DNA of 64,000 nt. Source: Vitis vinifera. Taxonomy: Eukaryota > Streptophyta > Magnoliopsida > Vitales > Vitaceae. Within the stretch, counting starts at the first letter, position 1. Each line of letters starts with the position of its first letter. Location of the stretch: NCBI RefSeq assembly GCF_030704535.1, contig NC_081810.1:5737501-5801500 (forward strand), in the 5' to 3' direction. The translations under genes were made by a program, and so were the position numbers. Of the stretch, positions 30,362 to 44,320 are shown one piece after another. A model generated the notes under the pieces. It had not been told where the DNA came from. It saw only the letters and a list, made by a program, of their open reading frames with translations, and searched no databases.

Positions 30362-33300
30362 TTACCAGGTTCTTACCATACCAGGGGTCCAATTTCTCCA
30401 ATCTAACTTCCCGACAGATTTGGTTCTTAAGTTCACCATGTCTTTGAGATCAAAAACCTTCCTCAGGTAATTGTTCCCCTGTTTGATGGGCTCAGTTTCC
30501 TCTTCGGCTTCTTCCTTCACATTGTCAGTTTCATTGATGGGTTGTGGGGCAACCTCTTCTTGGGGTGCTATCTCACTAATAATGTTTCCCAGGATCTCAA
30601 CCACCTCACTCATTTTAGGACGGGATTTTGGCTGCTTTGATAGGCATTTGTTAGCTAGGGATGCAAGCTTCTGAGCTGATTTGATGCAATACTCTCCTTC
30701 AAGTCGCGGGTCTACAATAAGATGAAATTTCTTTGAGTCCGAGACATAAGGTCTCACCCATTCCAAGAGCTTCTGCTCACTACGAGGAAGGTTTCTCTCC
30801 ACTGCTCGCCTTCCTGTGATGAGCTCATATAGAACCACCCCAAAGCTCCATACATCACTCTTTGCAGTTAGCCTGCCAGTGTGAACATATTCCGGAGCTG
30901 CATAACCAACTGTACCTACAACCTTTGGAAAATAAAGTAATAATCAGTGATAAGAAGACATTTTTTTCACATACAAGCAGGAATGTCAGGATTTGTTACC
31001 CAGGCAAGGGATCAATCAGAAATAATGCATCATCAAGGTTCCTCAATCTACTTACATGGTTCAAATTCTACTAAAAATCCTTAAAAGTGGATTAAAGAGT
31101 ACAGGTGGAAACTTTTGGAGAAAGCATCAATTTCATTTGAGTTATCACTAATAAATTCACCTGACTGGAATTTATTGAATTTATATCTAAACATCCAGAG
31201 GAAGTTCCAATGCCCAGGCTTTTTGTTTACGTCTTATGCAGGGATAGCTGAACTTACTGATGTTGAAACATGACTAACTCCTTGACTTGGTCCTTGCCTA
31301 GCCAGTCCAAAATCAGAGAGCTTTGCATTAAAGTCCTCATCTAGCAGAACATTTGATGTTTTAAAATCTCGAAATATTAGCTGCAGTAAATGATAATGAA
31401 GGGAAATTAGAAAATTGACAGTTCCTTCAGAGATACAGACCATAGAGTCAGACACTATACAACATTGCTGCTCTTCCCACCTTTCTTTACCACCATTTTA
31501 TCACCTTGCAAAAGTGTCAAGTGGTGAATGGAAGAGAAAAAAAGGTGAACAGAGAAAAAAAATTACAAAATTCTTTTGTTCATATAATCACCACTTTCAA
31601 ATCAGCAACATGGTAAAGGTGGGAAAAGAAGCATTTTGCAGTAATAGATATGTAGCTGCCTCTGCGTTTATCAAATTTCATCAAACAAATGAATAAACAA
31701 AATTCTCCAATAAGAACAGATATGGGAGAAACCAATGCAGATAGCCTGATTTTGGTTCTTGTTACTCGCCTTGTGAAATCCTCATTGGAAAGTATTGGAA
31801 TTTTTCATATCCAAATTTGAGTTTTTTTGAAAGGGAAAGATCACTTAGACATGAAGAATCAGAATAATGAGTGAGGATGCAGTCATATGATGAAACAACA
31901 AGAACTCCTCCTCAAGGGCTTGAATGATAAAATGGTGGGTTCTGACATTTCAATGATAAACAATGTTACATCAGTTATTTCTTCAACGGCATTTCTTTAA
32001 TGGGCAAGTGGTTACCTTTGATATATTTGATCTATGATGCAATAGGCATTGCATAGGATGTCAAAATTACATTATAACAGCAGCATGAACTTTTTCATGG
32101 AAGCGTTAGTTTTTTTAACTTTACTTTGGTAACAACTATTCAGAGTTTCATCATGAAATCTTAAAACCTCACTTCAGGAGCTTGGGTTTCTAATCAACAT
32201 TTTTGTACTTCTCATTTATTTAACACATCTTCCATCTTCTCACCCCTGTAAGGAAACAGGAAACCCATTCATTTCCTACCCGTAGCAAGTATCAAAGATC
32301 TCTCACTTTCTTTAATTAGCCTTCTCCAACACAATATATGACCATTAAAACAATGATGCAAAGAGCCTATTCCAGTTTCAGCAAGAACTTAATATTAAAC
32401 TCTTTGCTGTGCCAAAAGGTCTATGGCTAAATGTGTCCTCAGTCAGCAACGGAATTAGGGATAATTACCTTTCAAACAGCGATCTAAATGTTTTTAATTC
32501 ATGAGGTGCATCTGAACTACAGAAGAGAATAAAATACCTGAAAATCCATTTCTTCATGAAGGTATGCCAAACCACGGGCAGCATCTTGAGCAATCTTTAG
32601 TCTTGTCATCCACGGGAGCGATGATGGTACCCGAGCCAACAGATGGTCCTCCAAGCTTTTATTACACATAAGCTCATAAACCAATAGCCTTTGGATCCCT
32701 CTTTCATCATCTTCTGCACAGTATCCCACTAACTTCACCAGATTTGGGTGCTTAACTACACCTAAAAAGTTCACCTCGTTGATCCACTCCTTGTGCCCCT
32801 GAATACCAGTCAGATGCCCTCAAATCAGAAATTATACATATGCAGTAGCGGATTAAAAAGCTAACAAAATAGAAGACCACGATGTTCTTTTCGTATTTCT
32901 GTAATCGTTTAAAAGGTAGTAGTAATGTATCTTGAATTCAATTGGCGAACAGAAGAATTGCCCAATTTGCATTCTGGAACAGTCACTATAATTGCAAAAA
33001 ATCCAACCATTACATGATAAAATAAAGGAGATAATTAGAAATTTAAGGCAAACATATTTCAAAAACATCAACTGCAAAAGAGATGGATTTCAGCACAACA
33101 ATTTCGATGTTTTCTAGTGTCATCATTTGCTTCTTCAAACAGTAAGTCAAAGCATGCATTCCAATTCATCGAGTTCATAGGACAGCGCAAACAATCCATT
33201 CAAAAATTGGAAAAAAAGATAAAAATTGTTAAAAATTTCAATTAAAATAAATTTGACAATGTCTGAAATTTTTGCGACTGAATGCAGCTAAAATGAACAA

Positions 33301-33748
33301 AACCACAATTAGTTTCTCATTGAAATGAAATGAAGTAAAATAAATAAGAAGAAGAGCATGCCTGGAATCCATTTCGATTCAACTGCTTTACAGCAACATC
33401 CATCTTTGAATCAGGAGCTTCATCAGCATGAACCCTCACCACACCTCTGTACACGCACCCGAAACCTCCCTCCCCTATCATCAGAGCTCTACTAAACCCT
33501 CTAGTCGCCGATTTGAGCTCCGAGAAGGTGAACACCCGCAGATCATTGGCCCGCCTCTGCGCCAAGAACTCGTGGAAGGACACGGAGTCGGAGAGGTCCC
33601 TGGAATCAAAGTCGAACTCGGAGCGGCGGACGTCAGCACTGCTGGAAGCGACGCTGAGAGAACGAGCCCAGGAGACCTTGGAGGCCCTGGAAAGGACGCC
33701 GTCTTCCTCCTCTCTTCTCTCTCCGTTGTTGAAATGGAAGCACTTCAT
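30362..33748 (-). CDS. RLCK-VII protein kinase, PBL19/PCRK1 type, 4 exons
   Basis: Exons on the minus strand are 33748-33362, 32798-32538, 31380-31258 and 30922-30362 (1332 nt, 443 aa). The start [10 protein letters not shown] has Cys3 for palmitoylation and lacks Gly2, as in PBL19, PBL20 and the PCRK kinases of pattern-triggered immunity. Kinase hallmarks are [11 protein letters not shown], Lys121 in [24 protein letters not shown], Asp221 in [22 protein letters not shown] and [20 protein letters not shown]-terminal extension of about 100 residues is acidic in its middle ([12 protein letters not shown]). Intron 1 has a GC donor (CAG, then GCATGC) rather than GT; introns 2 and 3 are GT-AG. It is convergent with the APK1-type gene. 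No internal stop is seen. Confidence 0.95.
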
Positions 33749-36700
33749 TTCTCCGAAGGATTACTCTACCCAGAATGCATAGAGATAATAATATTCAATC
33801 GTTTTAGAAAGAGAGAGAAAGAAAGAGTCAAATGTAAGGAGGATGAACCAACTCTGAATGTGAATGTGGAAATATTATTAGAAAATTAGGCGGCAACAAA
33901 AATTAAAACATAGTTTTGTTTGTTTTCGTTTTTATAAAACAAAAATAAACAATAGAAAACAAAGAGAGCAGGTGTAGTTTCTGATATCTGATAGTGTGGG
34001 TCTATTTTATCTTCTTCCACACCCTTCTCCCGTGCCGGTTCCATCAGCTTCAATCACAACCGCTTTTCCTAACGGAATGCAAACTCCAATCATACGGCTT
34101 CTATTCATCATATCATATCATCCAACTGGAATGTAATTTTAAATTTTTTATTTTTTATTTTTTAAATAAGGAAAAATTAAATATATTTGAAGAAATATGT
34201 ACTTGCTTTAAAAAAGAAAGGAAGACACGAGGTCACGTGAGTCAGGGAAAAGCAAGGGTTGAAGCGGAGAAATTTGAAAATTGGTGAGGGCTTCAGGTGT
34301 AATTTCGCTTCAATAGGTTTTAATATGGATGGTCCAAACCCATTTGCAGAGTTTTGATCCAGTCTTGGTTTCTAGAAGTGCGCATATTCCAGGATCATGA
34401 CTTCAATAAAATGGCTTGGCTTGACTTTATGCAACGACTTCAATCCTTGCAGCCTTGGATAAATCCATCTTAACATAAATTCCCTTGAAATTTTTTAAGT
34501 AATGTTGAATTTTTTTGGCATATGATTTTGATTAACCAACCGTTACATCACCAATAATTGTATGTGTCATATTTTAAGATTAATTTATTATTTATTAAAG
34601 GAAATAATAAATGTATTTGCTTCAAAAAAGAAATTATGAATTTATGTGATAATTATTTTTAAAAATAAATTTTTTTCTCCATAATAAAAATAAGAAAACA
34701 CAATTGATAATCAGACAATTATTTTATATTTTTTGCTTTTAATAATAAAAAATAAGGCATTTGTATAAAATATATTTTAATTATTTTCTAAAGATTATTT
34801 TAGAAAAGAATTATATAAGTATGTAAAATAATTAAAAATAAAGTACTTGATACAAAAAATATTTTAGGTTCACAAACAGTATTTTATTTTAAATAATATC
34901 AAAAAATTATTTTTTAAAACTATTTATCGCATATAGATTTTTGTTTTAAATAACATCAAAAAATTATTTTCAAAAATTATTTTTCAAAACTATTTTAAAA
35001 AATAGTAACAAACAAGGCCATATATTTCTTTGGTGCTCTTAATTTTAGGATTTTTTCTAATATATTTTTGTTTAGAAATATTGCTATTTCTTTTCTTATA
35101 TAACTTATTTATATTTTTGTATAAATTTTTGAAAAGAAATAATAAAAACTATGACTTCCATTACAAAGTTATCAAACTTTTTACCATTAATTTTTTTTAA
35201 AATTTTTCATTTTGAGATTTATCAATTAATCACTTTTAAATTTGAAAAAAAAAAATCTATAATTTAATATACACAAATGGGTAGGTAGGGTACGTGAATA
35301 ACCTTTCCTAATTCCAACTCATAACCCTGGTGGGCTTGATTTGAATTGGGATTGGTGGTCCATTGGAGTGGGCGATGAGGCTCAAAACAAAGGAGTCAAA
35401 GGACCATTGAAAAAAAGGAAAAAAAATAAAATAAAATCTAGAGAATGAAACGTTTTGTATATTGCCTACAAATTAGGTAACCCATGGATCAAATTCCAGT
35501 GGAATTGAGGGGATAATAACACCCCACCAACCCACCCCAGCCCAAAGAGGAGAAAAAAAAAAGTCTAAACCCAACCTTTTTGAAAAATATTTTTTTGGTT
35601 ATTTCTTGAACATGGAAAAGGGTTTGAGGTGATGAGATTTCTAAAGTAGAAGTGAGACATACACTCCTGCCCAATTATAATTGTAATGATCAAAAGACAG
35701 CAGTCTCCAAATCATGGAAAATGAGGAAGCATACTCACATTTCTTTCTATGTGGCGTATCTCCTAAGGAATAGAATGAATACTACGGCATATGTCCACAT
35801 CAGTTGTTGGGTTCAAGTGCCCTGCTCACGCTTCACCATATTTATGGTTACCCAAATTTTAATCAACCCATTTAAAATCCATTTGTTTATTATTCATTGT
35901 TTTTACAGCATGAGTGGTTGGAGTGGTAGATGAATTATTTCCTTCATTATTAATAATTATGTTCTCTTTTCACGCACCCATCACTCTATATACTCCATCA
36001 AACTTTTGATTTCAAGCCCAATCGATTTGGGCCAAAAATTGAAGCCCAAGCTTTAGGTGGGGATGGACTAAGATCCCGGCAAAAAAAAAAAAAAAAAAGA
36101 AGGAATATCGGATGCGTGTCTAGTTCTCATTGGAAAGGAATCAGCCCTAAACAGACTTCAGTATCCCGTCTAATACAATTTGACATGTAGTGATGTTTGA
36201 TTAGCCCAAAATCTATAATGGTAAAAAGAATATCAAAAGAACAGACGCGTAATTGTCTAATCAAATAAATCAAGAGATAAGGATTCAACCAAACATCTTT
36301 TCCTAAGGTAGGATGTAGATGTCAAGTGACAATTGCTCTATCTCTTAAAGGGGGAGTTCCATCATATCATGTTCGAGTTCCTTTCATCACAATTTACAAC
36401 CTTATTGTTAAAGTCAAAGTCAATTTTTCAAAAGACAATATTTGTATTATAAAAGTTTTATTAAATATGAAAAAACTTATTTGAATAATAATACTTTTTT
36501 CATGTTAAGTTATTTTTTAAGTCATAAAATTAATCAAATAGACATAAAAAGTTGTAATTAAATTTTAAAAAAAAGCCATTGGATTTGATTATATTAAACT
36601 CTTGAATGACTTTAAAATATTATTTAAGCTCAAATTGGTTTTGGTTCAATTAATCATATAAATTGAACCAAACCAACTTTGCCAATTTTAATTTGATTTA

Positions 36701-37679
36701 TTATTTTTTTGTTATTAAAGCATGGTTTGATTTGAATGAACAGTTCGGCTGGTAGTGATTTTAGGAAATGCTTTTTAAAAAATATTAGGCGTAAAACAAA
36801 ATTTAAGAAAAATTTCTAAAATTTTGAAAAATTACTTGAAATGCTTTTAAAAATCAAAAAAATTATTGGAAGTGTTGGATGATCAACCTGTAGTGTTTTG
36901 TGCATAAACACTTGATAGGTGAGTCTTTTAAAAACACAATTTCACTTAAGGCAATTCAATTAGAAATACTACCAAATTCACTATGATCCAACTATTCGTT
37001 GTACTAAAAAATTGACTTATTGGTGTGGAAAAAGCCTTTTGAAAGGAGTGGTCCATGGACTTGAACCATCGGCTGGGCCACAGGCCCTTGTGTTGTAGTT
37101 TGGGCCCAATTCGTTTGCATTGTTGCTAATTCCAACGTTTTACAGAAAAGAATTTCAAAACTTATTTGACTAATAAATTTCTTCAAAAAATGCCACAAAA
37201 AACAATTGATAATATTGATGAAAGATAATTCTAAGATCAAATCATTAAAAATTTACTAGTCAAATTATTTCAACTATTATTTTCATTAGCCTATCTATAA
37301 TGAATTTTTGGATCAAACATTATGAAATTTATTTATTTGTTTGTTATCACTATTATTATTATTATTATTATTTAAAAAAATCTCCTTGGAATTTTGAATG
37401 AAGGCACAAAGTCATTACGTGGAGTGCATTTTTGACGTGTATTCATGTATTTCCATTTAATGGCGTGACTTACTTTTTATTTATAAAATATAAAATAAAA
37501 ATAAATAAATAAAAAATTCTTGATTTTTAGATAAAGATTTGGAATTATAATTTATTTAAAAAAAAACTTTAAGTGTGACTTTTGAAAAGGAAAAAAAACA
37601 AGTATAACAAAACCAAGTCTAGTCTAAAGGTGAAGTGATTTATCGAGAAGGTAAGGTAATAAATTGTAGCACCATTTGA
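33749..37679. other. Upstream of the PBL19-type kinase: AT-rich spacer, no gene seen
   Basis: The first few hundred bases should hold the minus-strand kinase promoter. An AGAGAGAGAAAGAAAGAG tract at about 33806-33824 probably lies in its leader (CT-rich on the coding strand). A frame on the plus strand at 33428-33889 is antisense to exon 1. A short duplication (ATTTTATTTTAAATAA type, near 34880 and 34940) ends in TAACAAACAAGGCC at about 35020 and looks MITE-derived. Runs of A at about 36081-36098 and (ATT)n near 37345-37372 are simple repeats. Confidence 0.45.
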
Positions 37680-40600
37680 AATCCTAAAATCAAGTCTCTC
37701 CTAAAAGTGTGGACCCGCATTTTTCATGTGAGTCCCCACTCGAAACGCAAGAGACTCCATTTTTTATTGTGAGAATTGATTTTTGAAAATGTGAGTCGTC
37801 ACTTATTTTACTTTACTTTTTAAAAGGATAAAAATGAAATAAAACTCTAATATGACTCCTTATTTAGAAAAGACATGTCTGCAAAGGTACGATGATAAGT
37901 CGTAACACCCTTCTAAACTCATATACCTATGGTTTCTACTAAGCGAATTGAGAGGATTGTGAAAATTAATTAATTAGTGATGGATATCAAGATTAATGAC
38001 ACAAATCAGTATACAATAAAATAATCATAAATTTATTAAGCTAATTAAAAATATTTTTAAAATTACCTTTTTAAGAAATTCCAAATGAGTTTATTAAAAA
38101 TAATTTCGAATTAATAATTTTAATTTGTTTATTTACAAAAAGATTCCAATTCATTTCTAATAAGTAATTTGATTCAATTTTATTTGTATTCAATTTTCAA
38201 GAAAATATTAAAATAATTTATTACAACAATTTCAATTTGGCAATGAAAATATTTTTGTTTTTGCAAAAAAAGAATGAAATTTTACAACTTTATTTGGAAA
38301 AGTATTTCAATTTGATTTTATTTAAGAAAAATGATTTTTTTTTTATAAATTTACTCAAGAAGTATATTTAACTTAATTCTATTTACACTAAAAGTGATTT
38401 TTATTATGGATAATTATCAGATGGGGTGGGCTGGGTGTGATAATTATTGGGAAGGATCACTCATCTCTAGGATTTTTAGAGGACAATTCTACCCTTGAAT
38501 ATGTTTTCTATATTATCCATAAATAAATTTGAGATTTGCTAATGATGTGGAGCCCACATAAGATGATAAGTATAGGTAATCAATAGTATATTTCTCATGC
38601 CCAAAAATCGTTGTTTACTTTTAAACAATCAAGATTGTTTAAAAAATTGCTATTTTTTTCTTTTTTAAACAAAAATTGAGATTTTTTTAAAGAAACTTGT
38701 AAAAAAATTAATTTTCAATATCTTATAAATAAAAATCATATTTTAAGGTTATTATATCGTTTTATATATGAAACATACAATTAAAAACTTTATTATCATA
38801 ATAGAATGAATAATTATTTTTCACGAGCACTCATCAATTAAATAATATATAAATATATAATATAACTATTAAATAAATGGAATAACTCGCAACTATTCAT
38901 TGGGTAATAATATAACACATGAAAAAATTAAACAAAAATAAATTAAATTATGTTATAATATATTGTAAATATAATATATTTATGTTATACCTATTTTAAC
39001 TATATTCATTCGATGTATTAAAATTATTTAATAATTTTTGTATATATATAAAAAAGCTATGTGAATTTAAATTAGAATTTTATTTAATTTTAGAAATAAT
39101 TTATAATATAAGTATGTTATGAAATATGGTATGATCATATAAAATTATCACTTTTAAAAAAAAAATCAAAATTTTCCCAATTAAGTTTTATTGTGACGTA
39201 AATGTATTTATATTATAATTATAACATATTTTTGTTATCCCTGTATTTTAAAATAAAAGTAATATCTTGAGGATTACTTTTTATATCTAATTAATATTCA
39301 ACATATCAAATATATTAACATCATTAACATCATTGATTGAAAAAAATTATATATGAAAATTAAGAAAAAAAAACATTATGCAAAGAAAAAAAATAGAAAA
39401 ATCATATAAATTTTTTAAAATGATTTTATTATAAAAATAAAAGCCGATTAAACATTTTTCATCATATTCGTGTTCTTTTTAGATAATCAGAACGAAAAAA
39501 TAAACATTTTATATTCCTCAAATTTAATAGAAAAACATAATTTATCAATTTAAAATTTTAAAATATATATGAAAAAATAATAATAAAAAAAAAACTCAAA
39601 TGTATTGTAAAAAAGTGCCAGATTTATATAAAAAAATTATTTACAAAAGAAATATTACAATTTGATTCTTCTTATTTTATTTTAAAAAAGATATTTTTAC
39701 GATTTTGACTGAAAAAAAAAGGGATTTCGTTTTAGTTTAGAAAAAAAATGAAAAAAAAATTGAACATCATCTAAAAAGAGAATTTTGCTTAAATTTTATT
39801 TTAAAAAAATATTTTTCTTCTTTTATTTTATCTTAAAGAAAGAGGATTTTTACCCTTTCAAAAAAAAAAAAAACATTTTCAAACTTGTCTAAAAAAAGAA
39901 TTTAGTTTGACTTTGATTAAAAAAGAATTTTGGCTAAAAAAAAAGGAGTTTATCCAAAAAGAAAATTTTTCCTAAATTCCTTCAAAATATTTTTGGACAA
40001 TTTTATTTTTATATATACATATATATCATTCTTCCAATCCAATTTCCATGGGAAAAAAGAGATTTAAAATATATATATATATATTTAACAAAAGGAATTT
40101 ACCTTGAAAATATCACCAGCAGTTTTATTAAGGAAAAAAGAAGAATTTTTTTTTTCAAATTTAACAAAACGAGTTTTACTTTAAATAAAGACATGATTTT
40201 TGGAATTAATTTCAAAAGAAAGGATTTAATTTCATCTGAAAAGATCAGGAAGTTTAATAAAAAAAGGATTTACAGTTTTGTTAAAAAGTATTCTGCTTCC
40301 CCATGAGCCGCTCTCCTGTCAATCTGCCGCCAAAGCCTTCAGTTTCTTTCTCATTTCCAAAAAAGTTTCATCATGCTCATGTACTCATCCAGCAACAATC
40401 ATTCCATGTAGAAAACAAAAAGAAGCCCAATTGCAAGTAACATTCAATGCCCACAATGAATATACAATGCAAATAGGCTAAGTCAAGAAAACGAAGTCCA
40501 AATTTACATGCAAAAACCAAAACCCAAATAACAAACCCAAAATTTTACAATGAAACTTTAAAGATCAAAAGGAAAGGGTTTCACCTCATTCTCTTGAAGA

Positions 40601-40930
40601 ACCCTAAGGCCAAAATTGAAGTGGCTGCCATGGAAATGAAGGTCTCGGTGGTTGATGCAGATGAGGTTGTCGGCGGTGGGCTGTGATGGTGGAGATGGTG
40701 CGACATGCCGGTTGTGAGGTGCACAGTCGGTGTGATGATGACAGTGGAGATGTGTGAAAGAGAAATGGAAGAAAGGAGAGTGGAGAGAAATGAAGTGAGA
40801 GAAAGAAAATGGGGGAAAATGAGAAGAGGAAGAGGTGGGAGGTCGTGTGAGTGGTCTGTGGGTGGAGGAAAATGTGGGAGAAAAAATGGGCCCAAATTTG
40901 GGGTCAACACAGGGATATCACAAAAAAAAA
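37680..40930. repeat. Unclassified, possibly degraded retroelement-derived region
   Basis: The edges are less AT-rich than the interior. A left segment (about 37700-37920) has GTGGACCCGCATTTTTCATG and GTGAGTCGTCAC. A right segment (about 40580-40920) is purine-rich and ends near GGGGTCAACACAGGGATATC. Such flanks around kilobases of non-coding AT-rich DNA resemble large non-coding LTR-element derivatives of plants, but I find no coding domain and no defined terminal repeats. It looks old and broken. Family and limits are uncertain. Confidence 0.3.
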
Positions 40931-42059
40931 TTAATATAAGTGTATGTGTACACCAAAGTACTGATAAAAGTGAATTATTCAAATATACAAAATTATACAT
41001 GAGGAAGTATACAAAATGATTTATTAAATAGATTATTTTAAATATCATAATATAAATTTAAGAATTTTTTTAAAAAAATTATTTTCATTAAAATTCAATT
41101 TGATCATTCACAAAGCTTCCATTTATTTATAAAAAAAAAATATAATTTTATTCACATTCAAATTTATTTTGAAAGAATTTTTCTTGTTTTTATTTAAAAA
41201 TTTGAATTAAGTACGATTTTATTGGAAGATAAAATTTCAATTTGATTTGGTTTATAAGAAAAAGAAATTTTATTTATTTTTGTTGAAAAAAAAAGAATTT
41301 TTGCAACTCTATTTTCAAGAAAGTATAAAAAAAAACATCAATTTGATTATTATTTTGAAAATAAAATTACTGGGAAAAAGATTTTGACTAATTTATTAAA
41401 AGAAAAAAAAAGAAAGTTGAATTCAAATTTTTAAATAAAGGCTTTTCTTCAACTTTTATTTATGAGAATTATTTTCAAAATAAATTTGGTTAGAAAACGA
41501 TTTTTATTTAATTCCATTAGAAAGGTATTTTACAAAAAGATTTTATCTTTATTTATTTATTTTAAAAAAAGTTATTCAATTTTATATTGATATATATAAT
41601 ATGTATCAAGGCGACCATACTTTTCCTTTTAAAACTATGTTAATTTCAATTTTCTAATGTTTCATCCTTTTATATTTATTGGTTTCAATCATTTTATTAA
41701 ACACATTAAATACAAAAACATAACATATAATAGATAATCATAAATAACAAATAAAATATAACCTAAAATACAATAGAAAAAAAATTGAAGTTTCTTTTTT
41801 TTTTTTTTTAAATATTCAATTTATAATTTTAAGAATAAAAGAGTATATAAATACTTTAGAGTAAAAAGATTATAATTATTTTTTATTAAAAAACAAGTTA
41901 ATTTTGTTAATTTTTATGATTAAAAATAATATTTTATTTTCCACCATTTTTTTTATATAATCTATAAATTATATTTCTTGTTGTTGAAATTCCTTCTATT
42001 ATTATTATTATTATTATTATTATTTAAATTTTACAAGTCATGCATATTTATTTTAAATA

Positions 42060-43150
42060 GTCATTTGGGAGACATTGGGGAGCTATTTGCAACCATACCC
42101 TGAAATCAAATTTTGAACCAACTTTTGAAAAATGGGTATATCCATTCCTAGAGGAACTAAGATCCTTATTTCTTTTATCATTGTCTATATATTCCTTAGG
42201 AACCCTTGAGAAGTGATTAGATGTCTTCTTTCGTCCCAGAATAAACTCTGGAACTTTAGGTACATCCTTAAGAAAAATAGGTACATGCATTCCTAAGGGA
42301 ATTTTGACTCCTATCTCTCTTATCATGGTTTATATGTTTTTTTGGGGGCCTTTGGGAAGTGACTGGTGGTCCTCTCTCACACTTGAACAGACTTTGGAAC
42401 TCTAAGTACATCCTTAAGAAAAATTGATACATCCAATCCTAGGGATATCAGATCCCTTATATCATTTCTTATGATATATATATTCATGTGGGATACCTTA
42501 AGAAATGATTGAAGATTGTTCCCCACCCCGAAACAGACTTTAGAACTCTAAGTACATCCTTAAGAAAAATTAGTACATCAAATCATAGGGATATCAAGCC
42601 CCTTATATCATTTCTCATGATTAATATATTCCTATGGGGAACCTTAAGAAATGATTGAAGGTTGTTCCCCACCCCGAAGCAGACTTTGGCACCCTTGTTA
42701 TATTCATAAGAAAAATTGGTACATCCAATTTAAAGGCTCTCATGATTTATATCTCTTTCTATGGCCAATTTGTTCATTTGGAGGCCATTGGGAAACGATT
42801 GAAGGTCATTCTCTACTTAGGAATAGACTTTGGAAATCTAGGTATAACCTTAGAAAAATTTGGTACATCCTTAAGAAAATTTGATAAATACGATTTTTGA
42901 GCTATCGGGCCTCTTATCTCATTTCCAATGGTCCATTTGTTCCTTTGAAAACCTTCGAGAAGTGATTGAAGGTCGTTTCCCACCCTAAAACAAACTTTGG
43001 AACCTTAAGTACATTTTTAAAAAAAATTGGTACATCCAATCGTAGGAATAGTGTGCCTCCTATCTCCCTTCTCATGATCCTCTAGGGAACCTCAAGAAAA
43101 GATTGAAAGTTGTCCCCTAACCCGGACTTTGGAACACTAGGTACAATATT
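42060..43150 (+). repeat. 146-bp satellite array, about 7.5 units
   Basis: The landmark GGTACATCCTTAAGAAAAAT and its variants recurs with starts near 42261, 42407, 42553, 42699, 42843, 43010 and 43142, so the spacings are 146, 146, 146, 144, 167 and 132. Each unit also carries CCAATCCTAGGGATATC, CTTATATCATTTCTCATGAT, CTTAAGAAATGATTGAAGG, a CCCCACCCCGAA-like block and CAGACTTTGGAA. The long spacing holds an extra copy of the GGTACATCC motif of about 21 bp. (ATT)n tracts bound the array on both sides (41997-42024 and 43153-43176), each followed by a TTAC...CATGCAT segment. Chance frames cross it but none is conserved between units. Confidence 0.93.
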
Positions 43151-44320
43151 AAATTATTATTATTATTATTATTATTAAAGTTACCATAACATGCATGGCA
43201 AGTTTTGATTATTAGTAAATCTGAAATGCATTTGTTAGATGGGTCTATAGATTGAGCTTGGGCTTGGGAAGCATAAAATCCAAATTGAAGCTAAACTTGA
43301 AATTCAACAACATACAATTTTTTTTAGCCATCCAGAACAACTTTTGTCCCTTCATTCTAAATAAGAAAATCATATAAGCAATCTTGGAAATTTTGAAAGT
43401 TAAGGTTGGTTTTCTCAATAATAAGAAAGAGATTAGATGGTTTTTCCTTTACGTTACCTTATTTTTCACATTATAATACTAGTTTTTTATATAAGGAAAT
43501 TGAAAATTTTGTAATAAGCCTTTTTTTTTTTCATTTCAAACCGAAATAAAAAAATTCTATTTATATGATAGCTGGGCAAGACAATTAAACTTGATGTGAT
43601 TTTTAAATTTCTTAAATGAAATGGCATCTTTTAAATATATGATTAATATTTTTATTACCATGGTTATATATATATATATATATATACAATTGTTTATGAA
43701 GAAAAATGAGATGTTTGATAAAATTAAATTATCTATCAAATAATTATTTAAAAGCAATATAAAAGATTTTTCAACACTTTAAAAGTGTTTTTTAAATTTT
43801 AATAATTATTTTATTTTTCATCAAAAAAGTTTTTAATACTATAACTATAAGCACTTTCTAGAAGCCTTATCAAAGGGTTTTTAGTCCATTTGACAATGTT
43901 TTTGAAAAAAAATTAGAAATTTGACAAAATTTTAAAATTATTTTAATTTTTTTAAAAATTATTGATAGTGCTTTATGAAGAAACTTTTGATAAGTGATTC
44001 TCTCGTTTAGAAGGTTTCGTGAAAAAACTTTTGATAAGTGATCACTTATAAAGAAAATACTTCTATTAAAAGTATTTTAGAAAGAAATATTATCAAACTA
44101 ACTTTTGATGGGTGATTTTTTAAAAATACTTTTAGAAAAGAAATTTGAAATAAAAATATTTTGAATATAAATAATTTCAAAGGCATTATAAGTACTAACA
44201 GTTAGAAAACATATATTTTTTATTTTTTATTTTCCAAACTTACTATGATCATAAAAGAACAAAAAAACAGAAAAAAAAAGAAATGGAAAAAACAAAACTA
44301 GGCCATGACTCATGAGTAAG

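Noticed and set aside
33428-33889. 153-codon plus-strand frame
   Set aside because: It is a shadow frame antisense to exon 1 of the PBL19-type kinase.
40581-41048. 155-codon minus-strand frame rich in Ser, Pro and His
   Set aside because: The reverse strand is purine-rich repeat sequence, and the composition follows the repeat. It is probably non-coding.
42048-42900. Frames crossing the 146-bp array, considered as a repeat protein
   Set aside because: The unit length is not a multiple of three, so frames change between units and stops are not conserved. This is not a coding repeat.
42000-43190. A CRISPR-like array
   Set aside because: Units are whole 146-bp satellites without short constant repeats and unique spacers, in a plant nuclear context. 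No CRISPR array is present in the window.
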